From the NCBI RefSeq assembly GCF_000321225.1, contig NW_004450382.1, positions 2,922,268-2,986,267 on the forward strand: a stretch of 64,000 bases of DNA. Direction: 5' to 3'. The DNA is from Odobenus rosmarus divergens (lineage: Eukaryota > Chordata > Mammalia > Carnivora > Odobenidae). Made by a program: the position numbers and the translations under genes. Position 1 is the first letter of the stretch. The number at the start of each line of letters is the position of its first letter. The notes under the pieces are model-generated. The model was not told the DNA's origin, did not search any database, and saw nothing but the letters and a program-made list of their open reading frames with translations. Of this stretch, positions 12,496 to 24,478 are shown piece after piece.

Positions 12496-13029
12496 GACAA
12501 TCATAGGATTTAAATCATTCGTTTCCCCTCTCTCAGGGATCACTGTTCTTCTTTGCCTGATGTTCACCATCTCGGAAACTTATGTTCCACATATTTTGCC
12601 TCTTTTTGTTTGTTTCCAGTGAGAGGGTAAATCTGGTCCCTGCTACTCTTATCTTGGCTGGAAGTGTAAGAAATTGTTTATGGCTGTTTTAATATTAGAA
12701 AAAGTAGACTTTTTTTGGTGAAGAGCACTGGGTGTTGTATGTAAGTGATGAACCACTGAATTCTACTCCAGAAACCAATTTTGCACTGTATGTTAACTAA
12801 GTAAAATTTAAATAATAAAAAATAAAGTCTAGATGAGGGAAAAAAAGAAAAAGTAGACTTTAAGACAAGGAATATTAAGACAAGGAATATTATCAGAGAT
12901 AAAAATATCATTTCTTAGTGATAAAAAGGATCAGCCTTTCAAGAAAGAGGGTGAAATCTCCAATGATTGTGGATTTGACTAGTTCTGTTGATAGTTCTGT
13001 CAGTTTTGCATTATGTATTTTGAAGTTGT

Positions 13030-13422
13030 TATTAGCTGCTGTTATGGGTTGAATGTGTTCCCTCACCTCCAAATTTATATGTCCAAGCCTTAATCCACAA
13101 AGTGATGGTTTTTGGAGGTAGGGCCTTTGGCGGGTAATTAGGTTTAGATGAGGTCATGAGGGTGGGGCCCTCATGATGAAATTAGTGTCCTTATAAGAAA
13201 AGGGAGAGATTAGAGCTCTTCCTCTCTCTGGCATGTGAGGATACAGTGACAAGCTTGGTTGTCTGCAACCTAGGAAGAGGGCTTTCACTCTGAACTGAGT
13301 CTGCTAGCACTTTGATGCTGGACTTCCCAGCTTCCAGAACTATGTGAAGTAAATGTCTGTTGTTTAAGCCACCCAGTTGTGGTATTTGGTTATGGCAGCC
13401 CGGAGCTGACTGATACAGGTAC
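13030..13422 (+). mobile_element. Old solo LTR, MaLR/ERVL-like
   Basis: The element starts tgttatgggttgaatgtg and ends near tggtatttggttatggcag followed by ctgatacag. This is a widespread mammalian non-autonomous LTR type. No internal retroviral sequence was seen, so it is a solo relic. The exact subfamily cannot be named without a repeat library. Confidence 0.65.
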
Positions 13423-13439
13423 ATATACGTATTTCAAAT

Positions 13440-14185
13440 TATCTCTTCTTGGTAATTGATAAAAGAAGTGCATTAAAAATCATAAGGATACAGAAAATTT
13501 GAACTAACATTATCAACCAAATTGACCTAATTGACATTTATAGAACACTGATTTCAAAACTTCAGAATACATCTTCTTTTTAAGTGCACAAGGAACATTT
13601 ACCAAAGTAGACTATTTTCTAGGCAATAAGACAAGTCTCAGTGAATTTCAAAGGACTTTAGCCATACAGAGTATGTTCTCTCATCACCATGGAAGTAAAA
13701 ACAAACAAAAATACATTTAAAAACCAGAAAATACCTAAACATTTTGATGTTAGAGGACACACTTTTAACCCGTATGTTGATAAGAAATCACAGGGATATT
13801 AAAAAGTATCTGGAAGTGAATGATAATGAAATTATACCCTATCAAAATTTGGGGGATGCAGTTAAAGCAACACTTAGAAGGAAATTTATAGCTTTAAATG
13901 CTAACGATAGAAAACAAGAAAGTTTAAAAATCAATTATCTAGGTGGTGCTAGAAAAAGAAGAGCAAATTAAACTCAGATAATAAAGGAGAAAGGAAATAA
14001 AAAACAAATGAAAGAGAAAGAGACAAATCAAACAGAAAAAAATCAATAACCCTCAAATCAGTAAAAAAGACAAGTGACTGATACATGTAATAACATGGTT
14101 TGAATCTTAAAAGCATGTTAAGTGAAAGAAGCCAGACCAGAAGAGTACATACTGTTTGATTCCATTTATATGGGGTTCTAGAAGA
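13440..14185 (+). mobile_element. L1 relic (ORF2 middle, deleted, then 3' end)
   Basis: The stretch from 13500 to about 14010 follows L1 ORF2 (for example aggcaataagacaagtctca, then tttggggatgcagttaaagc-type wording). From about 14060 it jumps to L1 3' sequence (agtgaaagaagccagacca). An internal deletion is inferred. Confidence 0.75.
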
Positions 14186-14351
14186 CAGCCCATTGGTCAC
14201 ATCTGGCTTGATACCTGCTTCTCTGTATGACCTTGAGCTAAGAGTGGTTTTACACGTTTAGAGGATTGTAAAGGAGGAGGAGGAAGAGCAATAGTCATGA
14301 TGCAAATCATTAAGTGGCTGCAGGGCCTGAAATATTTACTATTTGTCTCTT

Positions 14352-14550
14352 GTTTTTTTTTTTTTTAAAGACTTTATTTATTTGAGAGAGAGAGAATGAG
14401 AGATAGAGAGCACGAGAGGGAGGAGGGTCAGAGGGAGAAGCAGACGCCCTGCTGAGCAGGGAGCCCGATGTGGGACTCGATCCCGGGACTCCAGGATCAT
14501 GACCTGAGCCGAAGGCAGTTGCTTAACCAACTGAGCCACCCAGGCGCCCA
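14352..14550 (-). mobile_element. CAN-SINE, antisense, with target-site duplication
   Basis: Full-length antisense copy. The 15-bp tactatttgtctctt flanks it at 14337-14351 and 14551-14565. Confidence 0.93.
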
Positions 14551-14566
14551 TACTATTTGTCTCTTT

Positions 14567-14676
14567 TTAAAGATCTTTTCTTTTTAAGGAATCTCTGCAT
14601 CCATCGTGGGGCTCAAACTCACAACCCTGAGATCAAGAGTCTCATGCTCCACCAGTGGAGCCAGCCAGGTGCTCTA
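14567..14676 (-). mobile_element. Short CAN-SINE type, antisense
   Basis: It reads aaagatcttttctttttaag, gtggggctcaaactcacaac, then GAGCCAGCCAGGTGCTC. It lies directly beside the full-length copy at 14352. Confidence 0.8.
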
Positions 14677-16140
14677 CTGCTTGTCTTGCTACAGAAAAGT
14701 TGTCCAATGTATGACTCAGACAAACAGCTGTGACAAAAGATATAAGAATAGTGGCTGCGTCTGGGGGCGAGGGTGGGGGAGGGGTGGCTGTGACGGGGGG
14801 GGGGACTTTCCTGTGTAATGGAAATGTTACTCTTTTGATTGTAATGATATTTGTATGTATACTCTTGTCAAAATCCATTAAAATCTGAGCATTTTATTGC
14901 ACATAATAACATTTTACCTTCATAGAACCAAGAGGAGGTCCCCCCCACCACACCCATGAACTGTAGTCATTGATTAAAATAAAAATGGATCTTTAAAAAG
15001 CATGTTTAACTTTCCCCCCTAATATCTTTTCTTCTAAGTGGGATTGATATCTGGAACAGAGAGCTTTGTTCTAGAGGTCTTCTTTGATATTTTAGCTTGA
15101 TTGAGGGCCAATCAAATAAAAAACAGTGTTTATAGGGCTTCAGAAATTACTGTTTCCTTAAGATTGTGCTTCCCAAGTAACAATTTAACATGACTGAAAA
15201 TATAAATTTGTGCTGTGAACTGATGTTCTCTTTCTAACGCCTGTCTGCCTATATGTGAATGAGGCTGAGCAATGTACACTCTCCTCCACCTATGTTAAAA
15301 TTGATGAAAAACACACTAAATTATTTTGCAACATATTCTGTTTTCCATCTATTGGAATGAATTTGCCTGATAGAAAATTGGCTTGGTCTTTAAACTGATA
15401 TTAAGTTCTGTTCTAGCATGACTTGGTTTTGAGAATCCAAGGTTATGAATTCCTTCTTTCACATTTATGATTTTTTTTAGCACAAAATGATGTTGACCTG
15501 TGTTTGCTTCATCTGTATGTCAGAAGACCTAGCTCCCTCTTCCCTCTGATCAAGTGATAAAATTGAATTGTTAGAAAAAAACTTCATAATATAGATTTTT
15601 GAGATAACGTTTGATTTATTCATAAAGCAATACACAGGAGTAAAAAATCCCAGAGCTGCTAAAGGAGTGAATATGAGTACAATTTTTTATTCTGGGGATA
15701 TTTCACTTAAAAATAGGTTTCCATGACTCTTTTAGATGTCCTGCCCCCATGAGCAACAGGAAATAGGGTGGAAATATTGTTTTAAAAGTTAATTTAAAGG
15801 ATACCACCTCTGGGGCGCCTGGCAAGGAGTTTGGACTGGAAACCTCCACGTGAGACTGGCATTCCCTGCAGGTTAACTAGAGACGTGACTGAACTGAAAA
15901 CTGTTACCAACGGAAAAAGACAATGAGGGTGGGGGCTGTCCTCCCTTGGAAGTGATGCCTCATACTGTGTGTCAAAAAAACCTCTCAAGTCTAAAACTTA
16001 GAAGTGACTCTAGGTTTGCGGTACCTCCAACTAGTTGGCAGAAGCGAACATGGAACATTTCTCCATGGAGGAACACATTTTCACTGAGGCCCCCCTTTGC
16101 ACAGATAAATTTCCAAAGAACATGAATTCATACACATTTT
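14677..16140. other. Intergenic DNA, no gene recognised
   Basis: There is a poly-G rich patch at about 14795-14805 and a C run near 14940. The rest is AT-rich and shows no exon or familiar repeat that I can name. A fragment like a SINE head (ggggcgcctggcaagg) stands at about 15812 without a body. Confidence 0.5.
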
Positions 16141-16144
16141 ATTT

Positions 16145-16254
16145 GTTACAGATTGTATTTTTAAGTAATCTCTACTCCCAACATGGGGCTCAAACTCATA
16201 ACCCCGACATCAAGAGTTGTGTGCTCTACCGACTGAGCCAGCCAGGTGCCCCCA
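16145..16254 (-). mobile_element. Short CAN-SINE type, antisense
   Basis: It reads agattgtatttttaagtaat, atggggctcaaactcataac, then GAGCCAGCCAGGTGCCCC. Confidence 0.82.
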
Positions 16255-16255
16255 T

Positions 16256-16422
16256 CATTTTTATTTTTATTGTTTTGGGGGGAGGGGCAGAGGGAGAGGC
16301 ACAAGCAGACTCCAAGATGAGTGCGGAGCCCAAGGCGGGGCTCCATCCCGCCACCCTGAGATCATGACCTGAGCTGAAATCAAGAGTTGGACACTCAACA
16401 GACTGAGCTACCCAGGCACCTC
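16256..16422 (-). mobile_element. CAN-SINE, antisense, diverged
   Basis: It abuts the short copy. A GA-rich block (ggggaggggcagagggagag) is followed by gatcatgacctgagctgaaa and GAGCTACCCAGGCACCTC. Confidence 0.78.
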
Positions 16423-16439
16423 AAGAAATACAAAAGACA

Positions 16440-17690
16440 TCAAAAGTTTGACAAAGGATCAACAGACCATCAGGAAGGATTAGGCAGAGTTGAACCCAAA
16501 TAGAAGCTCTAGAAAGTAAAAGTGGGAAAGAAGAATAGAGACCAGAAATGGACCCACACGTAAGTGGTCAATTTGTTTTTTTTACAAAGATGCAAATGCA
16601 AATGTGGAGAAAGGATATTTTTAATAAATAGCACTGGAACAATTGAATATTCACATGCAAAAGCTGAACTTTGACGCATACCTTGCACTTTATATAAAAA
16701 TGAACTCAAAATGGGTCATAGGCTAAATGTCAAATCTACAGCTATAAAACTTCTTGAAGAAAACATAAAAGAAAATGACTGTGTCTTTTTTATATATGAT
16801 GCCAAAAGCATGATTCATTAAAAAAGAGAAAAACTTGAATTAAAAAATAAATTAGACTTCATCAAAATTAAACATTTCTGCTCTGTGGAAGGCCCTGTTG
16901 AAGAATGAAAAGACAAGTCATGGAGTAGGAGGAAATATCTGCTCAAAATATATCTGAAAAAGGATATGTATCTAGAAGACATAAAAAAAAAAAATAAACC
17001 ATCTCAAAACAGTGATAACAGAATAGCTCAATTTAAAAATAGGCAAACCTTTGCAACAGACACTTCACTTAAAAAAATATTTGGGTAGGAAATAAACAAA
17101 TGAAAAGATGCACAACATCAGCAGGTATTAGCGAAGGGCAAACAACGTCCCCAGTGGCACCAGCACGTGGCTATTAGGGACTGAGGGCGGAGCAGGCCAG
17201 GGGGTGAGAGCTGACCACGCCAAGGGCCGCAGGCCGGTTGGAGTGGTGGGGACTCCCACATGGGCGCTGGTGAGCACGAGAAAGTGGGGCAGCCACTCTG
17301 GGAAGCGGTTTGGCAGTGTCTCACAAAGGGAAGCGTGCACTTAGCATGTCATTCAGCAATCACACGCCTAGGCATTTTTCTGAGAAAAATGAAACATTAT
17401 GTTTGCACTGAAATCTATACACAAATGTTTATAGCAGCTTTATTCATAATTATGGAAAACCGGAAGCTCAAATATCCATCAACTGGCAAACAAATAAACC
17501 GCAATACATCCATACAGTGCAATACTGCTGCATGCAACGTAACATAGCGGCAAAAGTGGACTGGCAGCACGCAGTAGCGAGAATGAGTCTCAAACCTTAA
17601 TGTCAGGGATAGAAGGCAAATCACAAAAGAGAACATACAATATCATTTCAATTTCACTTGTAGTAGGGTAACAACACAGGCTAAACCAAA
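16440..17690 (+). mobile_element. L1 relic (ORF2 C-terminal part to 3' end)
   Basis: It shows long agreement with L1 ORF2 wording (agcactggaacaattgaat, then tacagctataaaacttcttg) and with the L1 3' region after 17250. A more GC-rich segment at about 17140-17290 interrupts the usual text. The frame is broken throughout. Confidence 0.78.
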
Positions 17691-17713
17691 CAATATATAG
17701 TGTTGTATAGTGT

Positions 17714-17737
17714 GTATATATATATATATATATATGA
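17714..17737 (+). repeat. (TA)n microsatellite
   Basis: A run of about eleven TA units just upstream of a CAN-SINE. Confidence 0.9.
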
Positions 17738-17762
17738 AATAAGCATAAAGAAAAGCAGTGAG

Positions 17763-17950
17763 GGGCGCCTGGGTAGCTCAGTCGGTTGGGCATCTGCCTT
17801 CAGCTCCAGTCGTGATCCCAGTTACTGGGATCAAGCCCCAAATCGGGCTCCCTGCTCAGCGGGGAGTCTGTTTCTCCCTCTGCCCCAGCCCCTCATGCTT
17901 GCAATCTCTGTCTGTCTCTCTGAAATGAATGAATAAAATCTTGAAAAGAA
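17763..17950 (+). mobile_element. CAN-SINE, sense
   Basis: It has the head GGGCGCCTGGGTAGCTCAG and a tail with gaatgaataaaatcttgaa. The flanks aaagcagtga and aaagcaatga suggest a short, mutated duplication. Confidence 0.88.
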
Positions 17951-18717
17951 AAAAAAAGCAATGAAATGATCAACACCAGTTTGGGAGAGTGGTTACCTCT
18001 GGGTTCAGGGAGGAGATACATTTGCCTTTGAAGAGGGGCACATAACCTCAAAGTGTCTCTTCTTCTACTTCCTAACCTCACTATTATATTTTATTATTTT
18101 TTATATTGTTGAAATATGTATTATCTTTTATTATTTTTAATGATTTACCTATGTTATATGTATCTTTTTGAATGTATTCTGTATTTCATAGTGTAACCCA
18201 GAAAAACACCTAAATATAATAAAAGGCAATGAAGAGCAGCTTGTATTGGACTAACTTGCACCCTGGAAACAAGTATAAAAGCTGGACAGGATTTCTAAAC
18301 CAGCTGTTTGGTAACATTGGAGGGCAACCAACATAGGCCAGACTGCAATCTTTGACACACATAGGCCTGTGGGTATTAATTGTGCAGCTGTGTCTCCTTG
18401 TCTTTGGATAATATTACGGGAGGGGGACTCAGTCATCTTGAAGTTCTACAGGATGTCACCCTGGTTCATTCCAGTGACAGGTGCTCTGCTGACTGACCTG
18501 GTGAGGGGGAAGTGCTTAGCACTCTAGATGCCTTTGTAAGATGTATGTGTGCCTGAGGCTGACAGCCCTACCACGTAGGTGCAATTTCTGGAGCCTCAAT
18601 GGTCTGGGGCCTCCTTCTAGAGTGAAAGGCAAGGTGCTGCCTCTTGAATTTCACAGCACAAAGAAAGACACACTGGGGTTGGGGGGAGGACCTGGGACAA
18701 CTCCATCATGGAGGGAG
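17951..18717. other. Intergenic DNA, no gene recognised
   Basis: It includes an AT-rich stretch at 18080-18180 that may be the end of an L1 relic. No gene signal was seen on either strand. Confidence 0.5.
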
Positions 18718-18732
18718 CAGAGCTTTGCTCTT

Positions 18733-18933
18733 TTTTTTTTTTTTTTTAAGATTTTATTTATTTGACAGAGAGAGAGAGACAGCGAGAGAGGAAACACAAG
18801 CAGGGGGTGTGGGAGAGGGAGAAGCAGGCCTCCCGCTGAGCAGGGAGCCCGATGCGGGGCTCGATCCCAGGACCCGGGGATTGTGACCTGAGCCGAAGGC
18901 AGACACTTAATGACTGAGCCACCCAGGCGCCCC
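18733..18933 (-). mobile_element. CAN-SINE, antisense, with target-site duplication
   Basis: Full-length antisense copy. The 15-bp cagagctttgctctt is repeated at 18718-18732 and 18934-18948. Confidence 0.93.
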
Positions 18934-19234
18934 CAGAGCTTTGCTCTTATGGGTTAAATATGTATTCTGCTTGTCTTCTCTGCCTGAAGCACTTCTTCCA
19001 GCATCACGTGCAGACTTACAGAACACCTTAGCCTTCACTGAGCTATCAAACACGGCACCGCCAACATTTTACAGCATAAGGAGTGTGGCCATTGGCTCAC
19101 GCCCATGAAATTCACTGGTATTACCATGTGGCTTACTGCCTAGGATTGAGTAGCTGGAGAGAACGATGAAGTGGATTAAAGCCTCAGTTACGTGCCAGCA
19201 GGAAGAAAACAACTTCCAAAGAGCATATGCTTCG

Positions 19235-19345
19235 GGACACCCGGATGGGTCAGTGGGAAAAGCATGCGACCCTTGATCTCAGGGTCATGAGTTCAAGCCC
19301 CACATTGGGTGTAGAGTTTACAAACAAACAAACAAACCTAAAAAA
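19235..19345 (+). mobile_element. Short CAN-SINE type, sense
   Basis: It reads gggacacccggatgggtcag, catgagttcaagccccacat, tgggtgtagagtttac, then a (CAAA)n tail. Confidence 0.82.
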
Positions 19346-19969
19346 GAAAAAGGAGCATAGGCTTTAAGCCAGAGGTCAGTATATGAGCCATCTCCCCCAC
19401 AGCCAGGATGCGTGGTTCAGAGAAGACCGTCTTGCTCTCTGTCCTCAGAACCGCAGGCTTGGGGGATCCAAAGGTTCTAGCGTGCACTGTAGCAGTTCTT
19501 CCACCAGGAAGCACGATCATGGTGCTCATGAACTCGAAGCTGAAACTGACCCTGCTCATTTTAGGCTCTCATGTCCCCACTCAGCCAGGGCAGGGGTTCT
19601 CGAGCATGGCTGGGGTAACACGGCTCCTGATCACCGGGGGGAAATTGTGTTGCCCCAGTGAGGGCAAGGAGGACTCTGTGGACGGTATCTCTTTTCTTCT
19701 CTTGCTCTGAAGCTCTGGTCAGTGGAAGATGGACAACCCACTACTGTCAAGACTACCGATGACTCGGCTCCTACAGAAGGAAGGTATGAGTCATTCCACC
19801 AGGCCAGGAGACTCCCCCAGCTGGGGTACTAGAAGGGGGCAGAGGGCGCCTGGATCGAGTGTAGGCAGCAGCCTGCTGGGATATGATTTAGGCCCTATCA
19901 CCAGCTACAGAGATGAGGACTGTAACAGCTGTGCTTCTGTGACTTTCCTGTTCACCCCCCGTTTGGTTT
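19346..19969. other. Intergenic DNA with several short open frames, no gene recognised
   Basis: Overlapping frames of 73-100 codons occur at 19338-19710 on both strands. None shows a family motif, a start context or a splice pattern. I list the stretch as non-genic but note the mutual openness of opposite frames. Confidence 0.45.
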
Positions 19970-20320
19970 CTATTGCTATCTGACACGTTATCATGGATAA
20001 ACCAGCTGAAAACAACAGCCATTCATCAGCTCACATTCCGGAGGTCAGAAGTCCAGGCATGATGAACATGGCTGGGTTCTTGGCCCAGAAACCTAGTATC
20101 AGTGTTGAGCTGCATTCTCATCTGGAGCTCAGGGTCTTCTTTCAGGAGCATGTGGTTGGAGCAGAATTCAGTTCCCTGTGGCCGTAGGCTGGAGGCCTCC
20201 TCCATAAGTGTTCTTCGGGAAGAGCGCTCACCCTTTCGAGAGCTCACCTATGAGGTCAGGCTCACCCAGGGTAATCTCCCTTTCATAACTGGTTTGGGAC
20301 AGTAATTACATCTGCAAACT
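19970..20320 (+). repeat. Old interspersed repeat, same family as 25475-26010
   Basis: It shares wording with the later copy, such as ggaggtcagaagtccaggca against gtaggtcaggaatccaggt after a cagctgaaaacaac-like stretch. It resembles a common mammalian ancient LTR/ERVL-type element. I cannot assign the subfamily by eye. Confidence 0.45.
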
Positions 20321-21640
20321 CTCTTTCTAGCAGTGCCTAGATAAGTGTTTGAACATCAGAGAGAAGGGGTGTGCATGCCTGGGAGCATCACTTTGGGATT
20401 CTGCCGGCTCGCTTCCCCTAACTTTTACCTGATTCTTTACCCAATGAATATCAGTGGTAGTAATGTTTTAGCTTTCAGGGGGGCATTATGCTGGATTAAG
20501 ATTGCTTCATGGTAAAACAGTAGCAGGATAAGAGTACATCCCGAGGGAGGAAAGACGTGAACTGTGCCAGATGCATCGTGTCTGTCCCTCCAGAGCTTGT
20601 TTCCCCCTTGCTCTCTGTCCAAGTAGGCAGATCTATGTGGATTACATCAATGGGTTCCCTTTGTCCTCCGTGTCTGTTTGGTTTGGCTTATCTGTTTGGT
20701 TTATCTAGAGATTGGAAGGGGGGAGGAGAGGAAGGTCAGGTTATCTATTTCTTGGGCTTCCTCCCTGCAGGCCGCTTCAAGGCGCCAGTGTCCTTCAGCT
20801 GAGGGCTTCTGCTCCTTGGAGGGCAGCTCTCTCCACAGGACCCGCTCCTCCTGGACTTGAGTCACCGTGTCCCCCTCCCCTTCACCTTGCCAGGCCTGGG
20901 AATGGTGGCAGACCCGCTGTTCCTAGCCCTAGGTTGCTGGGCTAGCCTGAGTATCTCACCTACACGCTTCCCACACCTTCATGAATGGTGCCTTTTTAAA
21001 ATCTCCTGAATTATCCTAATTTGAATGTGCCATCTGTTTTCTGTTTGGACTCTGACGGATCCAAGAACCTATCAAGAGATAGACACAGGAGTGTGACAGA
21101 TGGAGAGACAAATACTACTTTTATGATCTGGGACAATATGGCTTAGGTCTGCTAGGCAAGCCGGTTTGCTGACATTCCATCCTGAGGTCAGCCCTGTGAG
21201 GGCCGGCCTATAACACTTGAGGCCCCAGGCCGAGTAGGAGGAATGCTCTCTCCCACAGAGATCAGGGAGGATGGGACTGAGCTGAGCATTTTGGCTCCCC
21301 CTTTCTGCCCAAGTTGCCAACCTCGGGAGTCACTCCTTCGCCCGGGGAAGACTGAGGGCAGGCCTCCTTCCACACAGGAAGCTCCATGGTAAGGCAGCCC
21401 TCCTCCACCACTCTGAACAGCAAGTGTTGCTTTAAATAAAGTGAAAGATAAGCAAAAGAGCCAAAGACGTAATGTCTGGAATTTCTATAAAGAGCACCCA
21501 CAAACTGATTCGTGAGAACACTAAGAATCCAATTGAGAAGCGGACAAAGGCTACCAGTAAGCAAGTCACAGAAGAGGGAATAATGATGGCAAATAAACAA
21601 CTGGAAAGATGTTCAATCTCAGTAATGATCAAGGACTTGA
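20321..21640. other. Intergenic DNA, no gene recognised
   Basis: The composition is mixed and no recognisable exon or RNA gene was seen. The GC-richer part at 20740-20940 has overlapping open frames of about 60-80 codons without family signal. Confidence 0.5.
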
Positions 21641-21659
21641 TTTTTAGAGATGTTTCTTC

Positions 21660-21847
21660 TGGGGCGCCTGGGTGGCTCAGCTGGTTAAGCGGCTGACTTT
21701 GGCTCAGGTCATGATCCCAGGGTCCTGGGATCAAGCCTGTGTCAGGCTCCCTGCTCAGAGGGGAGTCTGCTTCTCCCTTTCCCTCTGCTGCTCCCCCTGC
21801 TTGTGCTCTCTCTCTCTCTTTTTTTTTAAAGATTTTATTTATTTATT

Positions 21848-21879
<32 letters not shown>

Positions 21880-22056
21880 GCAGAGGGAGAAGCAGGCTTC
21901 CTGCGGAGCAGGGAGCCCGATGTGGGACTCGAGCCCAGGACCCTGGGATCATGACCTGAGCCGAAGGCAGACGCTTAACCATCTGAGCCACCCGGGCGCC
22001 CTGCTTGTGCTCTCTTGCTCGCTCTCTCAAATAAATAAATAAAATCTTTTTTAAAA
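21660..22056 (+). mobile_element. CAN-SINE, sense, split by an inserted SINE
   Basis: The head is at 21660 (GGGGCGCCTGGGTGGCTCAG) and the CT block at 21780-21817, with the tail resuming at about 22003 (tgcttgtgctctcttgctcg). The word ctgcttgtgctctct is repeated on both sides of the inner element as its target duplication. Outer flanks gatgtttcttc and gatgtttattc bracket the whole. Confidence 0.88.
21818..22001 (-). mobile_element. CAN-SINE, antisense, nested in the copy at 21660
   Basis: It has a T-rich tail, a (GA)n block at about 21850-21880, and the head GAGCCACCCGGGCGCCC at the right. It is younger than the host copy. Confidence 0.88.
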
Positions 22057-22105
22057 ATTAAAAAAAAAAGATGTTTATTCCCCTTCAGGTTGGCAAGAAT
22101 CTTTT

Positions 22106-22297
22106 TTTTTTTTTAAGATTTATTTATTTATTTTAGAGGTGGGGAGGGGCAGAGGGAGGGAGAGAGAGAGAATTTCAAGCAGACTCCCCGATGAATGCGG
22201 AGCCCGACGTGAGGCTTGATCTCACAACCGTGAGATCATGACCTGAGCTGAAACCAAGAGTCAGTTGCTTAACTGAGTGAACCACCCAGGTGCCCCG
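22106..22297 (-). mobile_element. CAN-SINE, antisense
   Basis: It reads aagatttatttatttatttt, a GA block, gatcatgacctgagctgaaa, then GAACCACCCAGGTGCCCC. Confidence 0.85.
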
Positions 22298-22472
22298 AAT
22301 TAGAGCTGCATGTCCTATGGCCCAGCAAGTCCACTTATGGGATGGATGCTGGAGAAATACTCATTTGTACACACACACAAAACATATACAAGAATGCTTA
22401 CCGTTGGTAATAGTGATGATTTGGAGGCAATCTTGTCCACCAATAGGGGAATGATAAAAATCTTCATATTTT

Positions 22473-22582
22473 GGGATGCCTGGCTAGCTCAGTCAATGGA
22501 GCATGGGACTCTTGATCTGGGGGTTGTGAGTTTGGGCCGCATGTTGGGTGTAGAGATTACTTAATAATAAAATCTTTAAAAA
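22473..22582 (+). mobile_element. Short CAN-SINE type, sense
   Basis: It reads gggatgcctggctagctcag, gttgtgagtttgggccgcat, tgggtgtagagattactt, then an A-rich tail. Confidence 0.82.
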
Positions 22583-22585
22583 ATC

Positions 22586-22764
22586 AGGGCTCCTGGGTGG
22601 CTCAGATGGTTAAGCGTCTGCCTTCGGCTCAGGTCATGATCCCAGGGTCCTGGGATCGAGCCCCGCATCGGGATCCCTGCTCCTGGGGAGCCTGCTTCTC
22701 CCTCTACCTCTCTCTCTCTCTCTCTCTGTCTCTCATGAATAAATAAATAAAATCTTTAAAAAAT
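22586..22764 (+). mobile_element. CAN-SINE, sense, inserted in the tail of the previous copy
   Basis: It has the head GGGCTCCTGGGTGGCTCAG, (TC)n at 22711-22735, and a tail of aataaataaataaaatc. It begins within the A-rich tail of the copy at 22473, a favoured insertion site. Confidence 0.88.
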
Positions 22765-23085
22765 CTACATATTTTGGAATAAAATGCAATTAAAAGAATG
22801 GCCAAAGAAAGGGGAAGAGAATAGTAAGGTAGACTGAGTTTATTTGTATTTTCCTAAAAATGTATTTCCTACATATGTCTGATGTATGTTGAAAAATAAA
22901 CAAGCAGCAAAAAGTATATACATAACACACCAAGAGTAGAATTCATGTGTGTAAAGATTAAACAAGGGAAGGATAGGACTCTGTAGTCAGGGTTACTGAG
23001 ATTTTTCAAAATTTCCAATGTAAAAACCAGCTTTTTGAATATTCACACCTGTACCCTTTGAGTCACACATACACTGGTTGAATTT

Positions 23086-23189
23086 TTATGTTTTTTATTT
23101 TTTAACAGAGAGACACAGCGAGAGCGGGAACACAAGCAGGGAAGAGTGGGAGAGGGAGAAGCAGGCTTCCCGCCGAGCAGGGAGCCCGA
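23086..23189 (-). mobile_element. CAN-SINE, antisense, 5'-truncated but with duplication
   Basis: Only the tail and GA block are present, ending at gagcagggagcccgat without the tRNA-like head. The flanks tacactggttgaattt and tacactggctgaattt show that truncation happened at insertion rather than by later deletion. Confidence 0.85.
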
Positions 23190-23190
23190 T

Positions 23191-23945
23191 TACACTGGCT
23201 GAATTTAACCAAGTTTAAAGTTTGCATGTGGATGGGTGTGTGGTTAGTTAACACTCCATTAGTTAAGACTGCCAAGGGCCTTGTGTGTCACTAATAGCAC
23301 GCACATGTAAGGGAAGGGCACAAGAAGAGTGTCTGGATGTGATCCGACCACCAATAATAGACTAGAAACTGAAGGGCCAGTTATAGGAAATCTCCTTTGC
23401 AAGATGAGGGCGTATAACATGAAACAGCAAGTATGATAATACCCTTCCAAGAATATTATATGATCATTCGTGCAAACAAATTTCATAAAATGATTCCATG
23501 CTATTTTGTATAATGATGTGATTCAATGTACTGTTTGTGCAAGATGATTCTGTATAAATGTGCTGAAATTTTAGTGGGAGAGTCCTAATGTAGATGCACC
23601 GTGGATATTTCTCTATGATGTGCTTGGATACAAGAGAAAACTAAGAAAGAAAAACTTTACCAAAGACTTAGCTTCCTTTCCGACACAGTTCCAAGGAATC
23701 AGGAATCTGTGTGATATGGACTATTGCTGGCATACTGAGAAAAGCAGGGAAGATCAGCGCCAAAGCCTTAGCAATGCAGCTTCAATAGCTCAAAATAATA
23801 ATAATAATGAAGTAACACTTGAATGTTGATATTCTTACATCTAGGCACCTGTGACTGAACGCATGGTTGGATGTGAAAATATAGAACATGATATGTGGAA
23901 AACGATTTGAACATTGCTGTATAGAAGACCACCAGTAGCTCAGGA
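23191..23945. other. Intergenic DNA, no gene recognised
   Basis: AT-rich sequence without exon or RNA signal. Part of it may be an old L1 or DNA-transposon remnant that I cannot name. Confidence 0.5.
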
Positions 23946-24145
23946 GCGCCTGGGTGGCTCCATCGTTAAGCATTTGTTTTCGGCCGTGATCCCAGGGTCC
24001 TGGGATCCAGCCCCGCACTGGGCTCCCTGCCCCGCGGGAAGCCTGTTTCTCCCTCTCCCACTCCCTGTGCTTGAGTTCCTGCTTTTGCTCTCTCTCTCTC
24101 TCTCTGTGTGTCAAATAAAGAAATAAAATCTAAAAAACAAACAAA
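23946..24145 (+). mobile_element. CAN-SINE, sense
   Basis: It has the head GCGCCTGGGTGGCTCCATCG, (TC)n at 24090-24105, and an A-rich tail. The flanks gaccaccagtagctca and gaccagtagctca form an imperfect duplication. Confidence 0.88.
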
Positions 24146-24478
24146 AACTTAAAAAAAATAAAAATAAAGACCAGTAGCTCAAAAAATAAAGTTAAATAGA
24201 AATGAAGATGCTCCTGTATTAGAACAAGGTAGGAAAGAGCTTAAGGGAGATGGGGTGAAATGAAAAAATATCAGCATAAACTCATGACTTCAAAAGATAA
24301 AGACTCCGCTACAGGCTATATGAAATTATATAAATTCAGAAAATGACATAAATACCTAGCCCCAGTGTCCAGGGTTCAGGTCTTTAAATTGCGGAAATTA
24401 CATTTTACCAAGAGAACCAAGTGTTTCCTGAAATGTGCACCATGCTGGATCTTGGGATGAAAAAAGCAAGTTCGTTCT

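Noticed and set aside
13030..13422. Possible retroviral gene remnant
   Set aside because: Only LTR-like sequence is present, with no gag, pol or env resemblance.
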